A DNA stretch of 64,000 nt from Thioalkalivibrio sp. ALJ7 (GTDB taxonomy: Bacteria; Pseudomonadota; Gammaproteobacteria; Ectothiorhodospirales; Ectothiorhodospiraceae). Within the stretch, counting starts at the first letter, position 1. The number at the start of each line of letters is the position of its first letter. A program made the position numbers and the translations under genes. A model generated the notes under the pieces. It searched no databases, was not told the origin of the DNA, and saw nothing but the letters and a program-made list of their open reading frames with translations. Below are positions 37,386-44,967 of the stretch, one piece after another. The stretch lies in contig NZ_AQXQ01000012.1 in assembly GCF_000376865.1 (NCBI RefSeq), positions 372,001 to 436,000 on the forward strand, read 5' to 3'.

Positions 37386-37967
37386 ATGAACCTGCTCGAA
37401 CTGCGCCCCATCCTGCTCGCCGGGCTGTGTGGTCTGATGCTGGCCGCAAGCCCCCTGTATGGCGCCGACCACGATACGCACGCGGGGGACGAACCCACGG
37501 CCAGCGACGACGCGGATGCAGCGATGGACGACGATGCCACCGCCAGCGAGATGGAGGAGTTGCGCGAATCCTGGGCCGAGACCCGCGAGGAACTCCAGGA
37601 AGATGGTGCCGAGGCCGACGAGGCCACCCGGTCGCGTACCCGCGAAACCCTGGACGCGATGGATCGCGAACTGGATCGCCTGGGCACCAACATCCGCGAG
37701 GGCTGGGATGATCTGAGTGACGCCACTCGCGAGCGCCGCGAACGCGCCTACGATGGCCTGGTCGAGGAACGCAACAACCTAGCCGAATGGTCAAGCGACA
37801 TGCGCGACCGTTCCTCCAGTGCCTGGGGTGGCGTACGCGAAGGGGCCCGCGACGCCTGGGGCGGCATCCGCGACGGCTCGCGCAAGGCGTGGGGCTCGGT
37901 ACGCGACTCGTTCCGTGGCAGTGACGAACCGGCCGGACAGGCCGAGGAACCGGACCTCCAGGACTGA
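37386..37967 (+). CDS. Secreted acidic coiled-coil protein with 11-residue tail repeats
   Basis: 193 residues. A signal peptide (about 1-26, ending LYGAD) precedes an Asp/Glu/Ala-rich linker, then a charged helical segment (about 55-130: ELRESWAETREELQEDGAE and onward) that should form a coiled coil. The C-terminal part has tandem units of about 11 residues: AWGGVREGARD, AWGGIRDGSRK, AWGSVRDSFRG. This amphipathic repeat recalls apolipoprotein or YtxH-like helices and could lie on a membrane surface (inference). GGAGGA lies seven bases before the ATG. Its stop overlaps the ATG of the cytochrome c gene (TGATG), so the two are coupled. No known family was recognised. Confidence 0.7.
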   Translation: MNLLELRPILLAGLCGLMLAASPLYGADHDTHAGDEPTASDDADAAMDDDATASEMEELRESWAETREELQEDGAEADEATRSRTRETLDAMDRELDRLGTNIREGWDDLSDATRERRERAYDGLVEERNNLAEWSSDMRDRSSSAWGGVREGARDAWGGIRDGSRKAWGSVRDSFRGSDEPAGQAEEPDLQD

Positions 37968-38491
37968 TGCGGCGCCCCACTCACTGGCTGGGGGCCGCCA
38001 TCGTCGTAGCCCTGGCATCCTCCGGGCTGATGGGCTGTGACGGCTTCGGTGCGACAACGGGGGAGCCGGAACATCTCCAGCGCACGACCGATCCGGAGAT
38101 CCTGCAGCGCGGGGAACGGCTCTACCAGCAGCACTGCATCGCCTGTCACGGGGAACAGCGTGAGGGGGCCGAGAACTGGCGTCAGCGAAATCCCGACGGC
38201 ACACTCCCGCCGCCTCCGCTAGACGGCACTGCCCACACCTGGCATCACCCGTACTGGCAGCTAAAGGACATGATCCGCTATGGGGCCGAGGCGCGCGGCG
38301 GCGCAATGCCCAGCTTCGAGGACACCCTGTCGGAAGACGACGTCGAAGCCATCATCGCCTGGCTGCAATCGCACTGGCCGGACGAGATCTTCGAGGCCTG
38401 GCAGCGCTACGACCGCAATCACCCCACCCAGGAAGACTGGGAAGAGGCGATGGGCGAACCCTGGGTTACACACGGCGAACACGCCCATTGA
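37967..38491 (+). CDS. Membrane-anchored monohaem cytochrome c (lipoprotein)
   Basis: 174 residues. The lipobox GLMGC puts the lipid cysteine at 24. A class I cytochrome c domain follows with haem motif CIACH (57-61) and likely axial Met114 in GGAMPSF, with the C-terminal helix VEAIIAWLQSHWPDEI. An acidic, His-rich tail ends GEHAH. It would sit on the periplasmic face and carry electrons, with partner unknown. Translation is coupled to the preceding coiled-coil gene (overlapping stop and start). A HiPIP gene occurs 6 kb away, so periplasmic electron carriers are well represented here. Confidence 0.9.
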   Translation: MRRPTHWLGAAIVVALASSGLMGCDGFGATTGEPEHLQRTTDPEILQRGERLYQQHCIACHGEQREGAENWRQRNPDGTLPPPPLDGTAHTWHHPYWQLKDMIRYGAEARGGAMPSFEDTLSEDDVEAIIAWLQSHWPDEIFEAWQRYDRNHPTQEDWEEAMGEPWVTHGEHAH

Positions 38492-38519
38492 TGCGTCGGG
38501 CCCGCACCAACCGTACAAT
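38489..38519 (+). promoter_or_regulatory. Candidate promoter for the GAF-GGDEF-EAL gene
   Basis: TTGATG (38489-38494) and TACAAT (38514-38519) separated by 19 bases, a longer than usual spacer. The leader to the GTG start at 38655 would be about 130 bases and contains a strong hairpin. Confidence 0.35.
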
Positions 38520-38545
38520 GCGCCCGGAATGACAGGCGGCTCATC

Positions 38546-38575
38546 TGCGTCCTGTCGATACCGACAGGGAACGCA
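38546..38575 (+). other. Structured leader hairpin upstream of GGDEF-EAL gene
   Basis: TGCGT (38546-38550) pairs with ACGCA (38571-38575), and CCTGTCG (38551-38557) with CGACAGG (38562-38568), with a GA bulge. It forms a 12-base-pair stem in the 5' leader. It does not match the c-di-GMP GEMM riboswitch consensus by eye. Confidence 0.5.
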
Positions 38576-38654
38576 CCCCTCGGGGGAACGGCCGGGAGTG
38601 GCCCATGCTTGATGTCTGCCAGCACGACGATGTTCCCGGTTCGCGGGGGTATGC

Positions 38655-40718
38655 GTGAATCGACGCGCCGAAGACCGCGCGGATGGTGAACTGCTCCGCC
38701 TGCAAGCGCTCGCCGAACAAGAGCGCGAGGCAAGGCGCCATGCGGAGACCCTGGCCGAGAGCAGGCTGCAGGACGTCTACGCCAAGCAGCAGCAGATCGA
38801 GCTGCTCAACACCATCGCCTCGACCGCCAACCAGTCCGACTCGATCGCTCATGTCCTGCGCACCGCGCTCTCCGCGATCGGGCGTTTCCTCGATTGGCCG
38901 GTAGGCCACGCCTACCTCGCCCGGCATGATGCATACAGCGGCACTAGCGAACTCAATCCCACCGGCATCTGGCACCTCGCCAGCGCAAAACCGTTCACCG
39001 CATTTCGCGAAAGCACCGAGGACCGCGTGTTCCAGGTTGGGGAGGGCCTGCCCGGTCGTGTGCTGGCCAACGGCGAGCCCGCCTGGATCGAGGACCTGAA
39101 CACCGACGGCAATTTCCCGCGTTCACCACAGGCAGCCGCCAGCGATCTGTGTTCCGGGTTTGCCTTCCCGGTGATGGTCGGGGACGAGGTCGCCTGTGTC
39201 CTTGAGTTCTTTGCCACCGAGCATCAGCCCACCGACCCTGACCTGCTCTGGCTGATGTGGCAAATCGGGGTGCAGCTTGGCCGCGTGATCGAGCGCAACC
39301 GCCACGAGGAACGCCTGCTCCACAACGCCTCGCACGACCAGTTGACCGGGCTGCCCAATCGCCGGCTGTTTCACGACCGCCTGGCCCATGCCATCGCCCG
39401 AGCGACCCGCGAGTCCTTCAACCTGTTCGCGGTCCTGTTCGTCGATATCGACCGCTTCAAGACCGTCAACGACAGCCTGGGGCACCCGGCGGGGGACGAG
39501 TTGCTGGTGCGCGTCGGCCAGCGCCTGCTAAGTGCTTTGCGCCAGAACGACACCGTCTCACGGCCACAGGGCGCCGCGGCCAATCGCCCGGACGACACCC
39601 TCGCCCGTCTAGGGGGTGACGAGTTCACCATCCTGCTGGAAGGACTGCATGAACCGGTGGACGCCCTGCGCGTCGCCGAACGCCTGCAGGCTGTGCTGCA
39701 CGAACCGTTTTCCATCGCCGGGCAGGATGTCTACGTCACCGTCAGCATCGGCATTGCGACCCGTCCCTACGGCCAGGCCTGCCCGGTCCAGCAAGAGTTC
39801 TCGGGGCACTCGCCCGGACAGTCCGAAAGCCGGGCCACCCCGGATGACCTGATGCGCGAGGCAGACATGGCCATGTACCGCGCGAAGTCGCTGGGCAAGG
39901 CCCGCTGCGAATTCTGCGATCCGGGTATGCAGACGCGTGCCCGGCTGAGCCTGGCGCTGGAAACCGATCTGCGCCAGGCGGTGGAGCGGGGGGATTTCGA
40001 AGTCCACTTCCAGCCCATCATGTCACTGAGCGACAATTGCATCGCCGGCTTCGAGGGGCTGGTGCGCTGGATACGCAACGGCGAGCTGGTCCCACCCGAC
40101 GACTTTATCCCGATCGCCGAGGACACCGGCCAGATCCACCTGATCGACATGCTGGTGCTCTACACCGCCTGCCGCCAGCTGGTGCAATGGAACACCGACT
40201 ATCCGGACAAGCCGCTGACCATCAGCACCAACCTGTCGGCCCGCCAGCTTACCCGCCCGGACCTGGTCGACGAGGTCCAGACGATCCTGGAAGGCACCGG
40301 CGTCCCACCCGCCCAGGTACGTCTGGAAATCACCGAGACCGCCACGCTGGGCAATCTGGACGAGCTGATCGAGACGCTGCAACGTCTCAAGGGCCTGGGC
40401 ATCAGTCTGGCCCTGGATGATTTCGGCACCGGCTACTCCTCGCTCAGCTACCTCCACCGGCTACCGCTGGACATCCTCAAGATCGACCGCAGCTTCGTCT
40501 CCGGCCTGGACCACGACGAATACAGTCAGCGCCTTGTCCAGACCGTGATCCACATGGCCCACAACCTGGGACTGGAGGCGGTCGCCGAGGGCGTGGAAAG
40601 CAATACCCACGCTGCCACCCTGCGAGCGCTCGGCTGCACCCGCGCCCAGGGGTATCACTACTCCCCGCCGGTAGACGCCGCCCGCGCAACCGCCCTGCTC
40701 GCCAACAGCTTCTCCTGA
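38655..40718 (+). CDS. GAF-GGDEF-EAL c-di-GMP enzyme
   Basis: 687 residues. A coiled coil (about 8-60) leads into GAF (about 65-215). GGDEF (about 225-400) has the active LGGDEF and a long insert before it, with RPDD five residues upstream as a possible I-site. EAL (about 430-680): the signature reads FEGLVRW with Gly for Ala, but catalytic and metal residues elsewhere are present (NLSARQLT, LALDDFGTGYSSL, ILKIDRSFV, AEGVES, QGYHY). It can plausibly make and break c-di-GMP. It has no membrane segments. Start is GTG at 38655. The P-type ATPase gene converges on its 3' end (26 bases). Confidence 0.93.
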   Translation: MNRRAEDRADGELLRLQALAEQEREARRHAETLAESRLQDVYAKQQQIELLNTIASTANQSDSIAHVLRTALSAIGRFLDWPVGHAYLARHDAYSGTSELNPTGIWHLASAKPFTAFRESTEDRVFQVGEGLPGRVLANGEPAWIEDLNTDGNFPRSPQAAASDLCSGFAFPVMVGDEVACVLEFFATEHQPTDPDLLWLMWQIGVQLGRVIERNRHEERLLHNASHDQLTGLPNRRLFHDRLAHAIARATRESFNLFAVLFVDIDRFKTVNDSLGHPAGDELLVRVGQRLLSALRQNDTVSRPQGAAANRPDDTLARLGGDEFTILLEGLHEPVDALRVAERLQAVLHEPFSIAGQDVYVTVSIGIATRPYGQACPVQQEFSGHSPGQSESRATPDDLMREADMAMYRAKSLGKARCEFCDPGMQTRARLSLALETDLRQAVERGDFEVHFQPIMSLSDNCIAGFEGLVRWIRNGELVPPDDFIPIAEDTGQIHLIDMLVLYTACRQLVQWNTDYPDKPLTISTNLSARQLTRPDLVDEVQTILEGTGVPPAQVRLEITETATLGNLDELIETLQRLKGLGISLALDDFGTGYSSLSYLHRLPLDILKIDRSFVSGLDHDEYSQRLVQTVIHMAHNLGLEAVAEGVESNTHAATLRALGCTRAQGYHYSPPVDAARATALLANSFS

Positions 40719-40744
40719 TGCGGTGTTAAGGAGACGCTGATGAA

Positions 40745-43504
40745 TCAAACGGCCTGAGGCGATATCCCGCGACGGCGGGCCAGTACCTGGCGCACCACCA
40801 GTTTCTCCAGCTCCACAATCACGAACACCAGCATCCCGAACGCCAGGATGCGAATCCAGTCGTCGAGACGAATGGCCGTGGTGCCGAACAACGTGTGCAT
40901 CACCGGCACGTAGGTGAAGGCCAGCTGCAGCAGGATCAACAATCCGATGGCCAGCCACATCGCGCGCGAGCGAAACAGTTCCCCACCCGGCAACACGGGC
41001 TGATGAATCAGCCGCAGGTTCAGCAAGTAGAAGGCCTGCCCCGCCACCAGCGTGTTGATTGCCACCGTGCGCGCCACCTCTTCGGACACGCCTGGGAGCA
41101 TCCCCATGTACACGAAATGTCCGAAGGTGCCGGCCCACAACAGCAAGGCCACGAAGGGGATGCGCCAGAGCAGGAAGCCGGAGAGAAGCGGCGTATTCGG
41201 CGCCCGGGGCGGGCGCTGCATCACGCCCGGCTCGGCGCGCTCGAAGGCGAGCGCCATGGCCAACGTTACCGAGGTCACCATATTGACCCACAGGACCTGT
41301 ACCGGGGTCAGCGGCAGAGCCAGGCCCATCAATATCGCCATCATGATGGTCAATGACTGCCCAGCATTGGTCGGCAGCATGTGCAGGATGGCCTTGCGAA
41401 TGTTGTCGTAAACCGTGCGGCCCTCCTCAACCGCATGGGCGATGGAGGCGAAGTTGTCGTCCGCCAGCACCATCTCCGAGGCTTCCTTGGCCGCCTCGGT
41501 CCCCTTGCCACCCATCGCCACGCCCACGTCCGCGCGCTTCAGCGCCGGAGCATCGTTCACCCCGTCGCCCGTCATCGCGACCACCCGGCCGTTCTTCTGC
41601 AACGCTTGAACGAGCCGCAGCTTGTGCTCCGGCGAGGTCCGCGCGAAGACGTCCGTGCGCTCTGCCAGCGCCGCCAGTTCGCTCTCCTCCAGGCCCTCCA
41701 GCTCGTGGCCCGAACGCGCCTCGGCATCACGCCCCAAGCCCAATTGCACGCCGATCGCGCGGGCGGTCGCCAGGTGATCGCCGGTGATCATCTTCACATC
41801 GATGCCCGCCGCCTGACAGTCGGCCACGGCGCGGATAGCCTCTTCGCGCGGCGGGTCGATAATCCCCAGCAGGGCCAACAGAGTGAACCCGCCGGCCTCG
41901 ACATCGTCGAAGTTCAGCTCGCGCCGTTCGGTGTCGGTGTCACGCACCGCGACGGCCAGTAGCCGTTGGCCGCGCGCCGCGACCGCCTCCATCGCGGCGT
42001 GCCAGTGATTCGCATCGAGGGCCTCGCGGCGTTCGGCACCAACCTGCTGCTGGTCACACAGCTCGAGCACCCGCTCTGGCGCACCCTTCAGGAACACACG
42101 TGCATGACCCTCGTGGTCATGATGCAAGGTCGCCATATAGCGGTGATCCGACTCAAACGGAATCACGTCCGTGCGGGGCAGGCGCTCCTCTTCCAGATGG
42201 GGGTCCAGACCCGCCTTGCGGGCCAGGGTGATCAGCGCGCCCTCGGTAGGGTCGCCCTCCATGACCCAGTCATCGCCCTTGTGATAGAGCTGCGCGTCGT
42301 TGCACAACAACCCCGCACGCAGCACCTCGATCAGGAAGGGGTCCTCGTCCGGATCGATGTCCCGCTCGTCCTCGACGAACCCACCCTGAGGGGCATACCC
42401 CACCCCACTGACAAAGATCTCGCGGCTTGCCGTGCGCAGGGTTTGGGCGGTCATCTCGTTACGGGTCAGCGTACCGGTCTTGTCGGAACAGATCGTGGAG
42501 ACCGAACCCAGGGTCTCGACCGCCGGGAGGCGGCGGATGATGGCATTGCGCCGCGCCATTTTCTGCACCCCGATCGCCAGCGCGATCGTCATGATCGCGG
42601 GCAACCCCTCGGGGATGGAGGACACCGCGAGACTCGCGGCCGCAAGGAACATCTCGTCCAACGGATAGCTACGTACCCAGTAGCCGAAGGCGAAGGTGGC
42701 CATCGCGATCACCACAATCACCGCGGCCAGCCAGCGACCGAACTGCTCCATTTGCCGGACCAGCGGCGTCTCCAAACCTTCGACTGCCCCCAGCATGGTG
42801 GAGATGCGGCCGATCTCGGTGTACTCGCCAGTCGCCACCACCACGCCCGTGCCGCGGCCGAAGGCCACCAGCGTCCCGGAGAACGCCATCCCGCGGCGAT
42901 CCCCGAGATCGGCCTCCAGCGCGACCTCAGCCGTATCCTTCTCCACGGCCACCGACTCACCCGTCAGCACCGCCTCTTCCAGACGCAGGTTCTTGGTCTC
43001 GAACAACCGCAGATCGGCCGGTACCCGGTCGCCTGCCTGGAGATGCACGACATCCCCAGGCACCAGCTGCTCGGCGGGAATCTCGCGGCGTTCGCCACCC
43101 CGAGTCACCAGGGCCCGCGGCGACAGCATGCGTCGAATGGCATCCAGGGCCTTCTCGGCCTTGCCCTCCTGGACAAAACCGATCAGCGTGTTGATGAGCA
43201 CCACGGCGAGGATCACGCCGGTATCCACCCAGTGGCCCAGCAACGCCGTCCCCAGCGCGGCCACCAGCAGGATGTAGATCAGGATATTGTGGAAATGGCG
43301 CAGGAAGCGCCGCAGGACACCGGCCCGTTCGGGCGGGCGCAACTGGTTGGGCCCATAGTGCGCCAGCCGCTCTTCGGCCGTGGCGGCCGTCAGGCCTGAA
43401 CGCGCAGAATCCCAGTGCTCGAGCGCCTCCTCCGCAGTCCGGCTGTGCCATGCGGGAGCTTCACGGGTTTCATCCGAGTCGGTGGGTTCGGAGGTCTCGG
43501 CCAT
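40745..43504 (-). CDS. P-type ATPase, P2A-like cation pump
   Basis: 919 residues from the ATG at 43504. Motifs in order: a cation-ATPase N-domain, TGES (about 181-184, actuator), PEGLP in M4, CSDKTGTLTRNEM with phosphorylated Asp at about 341, KGAPERVLEL (nucleotide domain), TGDGVNDAPALK (hinge). About ten membrane helices. It looks like the Ca2+-ATPase (PacL/PMR1) branch, but M6 reads VNMVTSVTLAMALAF where classical Ca2+ pumps have NxxTD; Ser replaces the metal-binding Asp. The ion cannot be assigned; Na+, H+ or a divalent is possible. It is upstream of nothing on its strand, with a strong hairpin (43543-43580) between it and the barrel gene. Confidence 0.9.
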   Translation of the reverse strand: MAETSEPTDSDETREAPAWHSRTAEEALEHWDSARSGLTAATAEERLAHYGPNQLRPPERAGVLRRFLRHFHNILIYILLVAALGTALLGHWVDTGVILAVVLINTLIGFVQEGKAEKALDAIRRMLSPRALVTRGGERREIPAEQLVPGDVVHLQAGDRVPADLRLFETKNLRLEEAVLTGESVAVEKDTAEVALEADLGDRRGMAFSGTLVAFGRGTGVVVATGEYTEIGRISTMLGAVEGLETPLVRQMEQFGRWLAAVIVVIAMATFAFGYWVRSYPLDEMFLAAASLAVSSIPEGLPAIMTIALAIGVQKMARRNAIIRRLPAVETLGSVSTICSDKTGTLTRNEMTAQTLRTASREIFVSGVGYAPQGGFVEDERDIDPDEDPFLIEVLRAGLLCNDAQLYHKGDDWVMEGDPTEGALITLARKAGLDPHLEEERLPRTDVIPFESDHRYMATLHHDHEGHARVFLKGAPERVLELCDQQQVGAERREALDANHWHAAMEAVAARGQRLLAVAVRDTDTERRELNFDDVEAGGFTLLALLGIIDPPREEAIRAVADCQAAGIDVKMITGDHLATARAIGVQLGLGRDAEARSGHELEGLEESELAALAERTDVFARTSPEHKLRLVQALQKNGRVVAMTGDGVNDAPALKRADVGVAMGGKGTEAAKEASEMVLADDNFASIAHAVEEGRTVYDNIRKAILHMLPTNAGQSLTIMMAILMGLALPLTPVQVLWVNMVTSVTLAMALAFERAEPGVMQRPPRAPNTPLLSGFLLWRIPFVALLLWAGTFGHFVYMGMLPGVSEEVARTVAINTLVAGQAFYLLNLRLIHQPVLPGGELFRSRAMWLAIGLLILLQLAFTYVPVMHTLFGTTAIRLDDWIRILAFGMLVFVIVELEKLVVRQVLARRRGISPQAV

Positions 43505-43542
43505 GGGCAACGCCCTGCTGTGTCAACGTCGCCCTATCGTCA

Positions 43543-43580
43543 CCCGGCACCGGGGGGGCGGCAAGCCCCCCGGTGCCGGG
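43543..43580. terminator. Strong GC hairpin after the outer-membrane gene
   Basis: Arms 43543-43557 and 43566-43580 form a perfect 15-base-pair stem with an 8-base loop. It lies between the outer-membrane gene and the ATPase gene, both on the minus strand. There is no T run, so termination would be atypical. Confidence 0.55.
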
Positions 43581-43592
43581 CGTGCCGAAGGA

Positions 43593-44135
43593 TCAGAATT
43601 GCATTCCGACCTTGCCCATCACGCGCATATTGTCGGCATCGGCGCGGCGACCATCGAAGCGATCGCTCTCGGTGAACTGGTAACGCGCCTCCAGCCCCAG
43701 AAACCACTGACGATCCAGCTGGTACTTCAGGCTACCCCCCACCTGGGCCGCCCAAAGGCCATTGGTATCGTCGTCCAGCTTCGCACGCACGTAACCGATA
43801 CCCGGACCAAAGCCCAGCGACAGGCGTTCATTCGGTTCGAACATCCAGTGGCTGTTCACCTCGGCGCTGGTCATCTTCAGCGGGTCATCACTGTAGCGGC
43901 TCACGCTGAGGTGATGACGCAGCACGCCGGTGGCCGGCTGGAACAGCTGGCAATTCGCCCCGATCTCGACCCCGTAGGCCGCGTCGGAGCTGGCATCGGA
44001 GAGATCCGGCGAAACCACACCGCCCAGTAGCGCGACACTGGGTTCCATGCCGCGCTCCACAGCACTCGCCTGCACGAACGGCGCCAGCGCCAAAGCGCCC
44101 AGGGCCAGCGTCGACAGCGTCTTCTTGTACACCAT
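43593..44135 (-). CDS. Small outer-membrane beta-barrel protein
   Basis: 180 residues. A signal peptide ends near QASA (about residue 24). The rest alternates short hydrophobic and polar stretches suited to beta-strands (GVEIGANCQLF, LSLGFGPGIGYV, QVGGSLKYQL, WFLGLEARYQFTESDRF), ending MGKVGMQF with the C-terminal aromatic typical of barrels inserted by BAM. It resembles the OmpW/PagL-like small eight-strand barrels; a lipid A deacylase role is possible but the catalytic His-Ser set is not evident. The ATG at 44135 has GGAGG six bases upstream. A divergent regulatory region of 291 bases separates it from the HiPIP gene. Confidence 0.75.
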   Translation of the reverse strand: MVYKKTLSTLALGALALAPFVQASAVERGMEPSVALLGGVVSPDLSDASSDAAYGVEIGANCQLFQPATGVLRHHLSVSRYSDDPLKMTSAEVNSHWMFEPNERLSLGFGPGIGYVRAKLDDDTNGLWAAQVGGSLKYQLDRQWFLGLEARYQFTESDRFDGRRADADNMRVMGKVGMQF

Positions 44136-44169
44136 TGCGCACCTCCGTTTGGTCATCTATAAGCGAACC

Positions 44170-44204
44170 CTGATGATAGATCAGAGCGGCGTGATGTTCA
44201 TCAC
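44170..44204. promoter_or_regulatory. Two dyads between the barrel and HiPIP genes (possible FNR/CRP-type sites)
   Basis: CTGAT-N5-ATCAG at 44170-44184 and GTGATGTTCATCAC at 44191-44204. The second contains TGAT-N4-ATCA, the core spacing of FNR/DNR sites (TTGAT-N4-ATCAA) with changed outer bases. On the minus strand TATCAT (44173-44178) could be the -10 of the barrel gene, and the second dyad then covers the -35. The rest of the 291-base gap has no clear signal. Confidence 0.4.
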
Positions 44205-44426
44205 ATCCACCAGCGTTTCGTGAACCTGGCATGGAATTTTTTTCCGGTCGTCTGCATCACTCCGCGCAGGGCTACCCCGACATTCCCTTGAAAAAAATTG
44301 GAAATTCGAGGGAACCCTCGGTGCTCCAAGGCCTCGAAAATGATGATCCCGCCGAATCCGCCGGGTGACTCTACGTAGTACTCAGAAGACCACAAATCAA
44401 AAATCCAACCTGCAAACGGAGGACTC

Positions 44427-44741
44427 ATGTCCGACAAACCGAATGCGAACCGTCGAAAATTCCTGCGTCAGGCGTCCGCTGCCGTAGCCGCCATCCCGGT
44501 CGTCAGCCTCGTTGGCATGTCCAACGCCAAGGCGGAGGAACGGGCCGAAGATGGTCATGCGCACAGCTACGTGAACAACGCCGCCGACGCCGACCATGCC
44601 GATTACTCGGATGGCGAAAAATGCAAGAACTGCGCCTTCTGGGGTGGCGGTGACTCCGAATGGGGCCAGTGCTTCCACGCCGACTTCCAGGGCGTGCAGG
44701 TCAACGCCGAAGGTTGGTGTGACGAGTACGTATCGTCCTAA
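44427..44741 (+). CDS. hip: High-potential iron-sulfur protein (HiPIP)
   Basis: 104 residues. A Tat signal with NRRKFLRQ ends at about AKA (36). The mature protein has the four cluster cysteines at 66, 69, 82 and 98: [23 protein letters not shown], the HiPIP pattern C-x2-C-x12-C-x15-C. It is folded in the cytoplasm with its 4Fe-4S cluster and exported by Tat to carry electrons in the periplasm. HiPIPs are typical of purple sulfur and related sulfur-oxidising gammaproteobacteria. GGAGGA lies five to six bases before the ATG. A hairpin terminator follows. The gene appears monocistronic. Confidence 0.96.
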   Translation: MSDKPNANRRKFLRQASAAVAAIPVVSLVGMSNAKAEERAEDGHAHSYVNNAADADHADYSDGEKCKNCAFWGGGDSEWGQCFHADFQGVQVNAEGWCDEYVSS

Positions 44742-44755
44742 GTCCGACGCTCCCG

Positions 44756-44790
44756 TCCGGCCCGGCTTCCTCCGGGCCGGATACTTTACC
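44756..44790 (+). terminator. Terminator after HiPIP
   Basis: TCCGGCCCGG (44756-44765), 6-base loop, CCGGGCCGGA (44772-44781), followed by a short T-containing stretch TACTTTACC. A 10-base-pair stem fits a terminator for the HiPIP transcript. Confidence 0.65.
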
Positions 44791-44967
44791 TCCCGCCCCT
44801 GAACCGCACTGCAACTTGCATCCCCGTCACCCCACCCCGCAAGCTACGCCTTTGATCTCGTAATACGGCTTCGGCTAGTGCCGAGAATGGCCGAAAGGGA
44901 GCTGCGTGTCTGACCGCCTACCTCGACCGCCCTGCAGCGCTTCCGCTAACGCGAGAGCCGGTCACTG

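Noticed and set aside
38520-38650. Possible c-di-GMP (GEMM) riboswitch before the GGDEF-EAL gene
   Set aside because: A hairpin is present but I cannot find the GEMM core sequences or layout.
44742-44967. Possible promoter TTGATC...TAGTGC before the PAS-GGDEF-EAL gene
   Set aside because: Spacing of 18 and a poor -10 make the match too weak to report as a feature.
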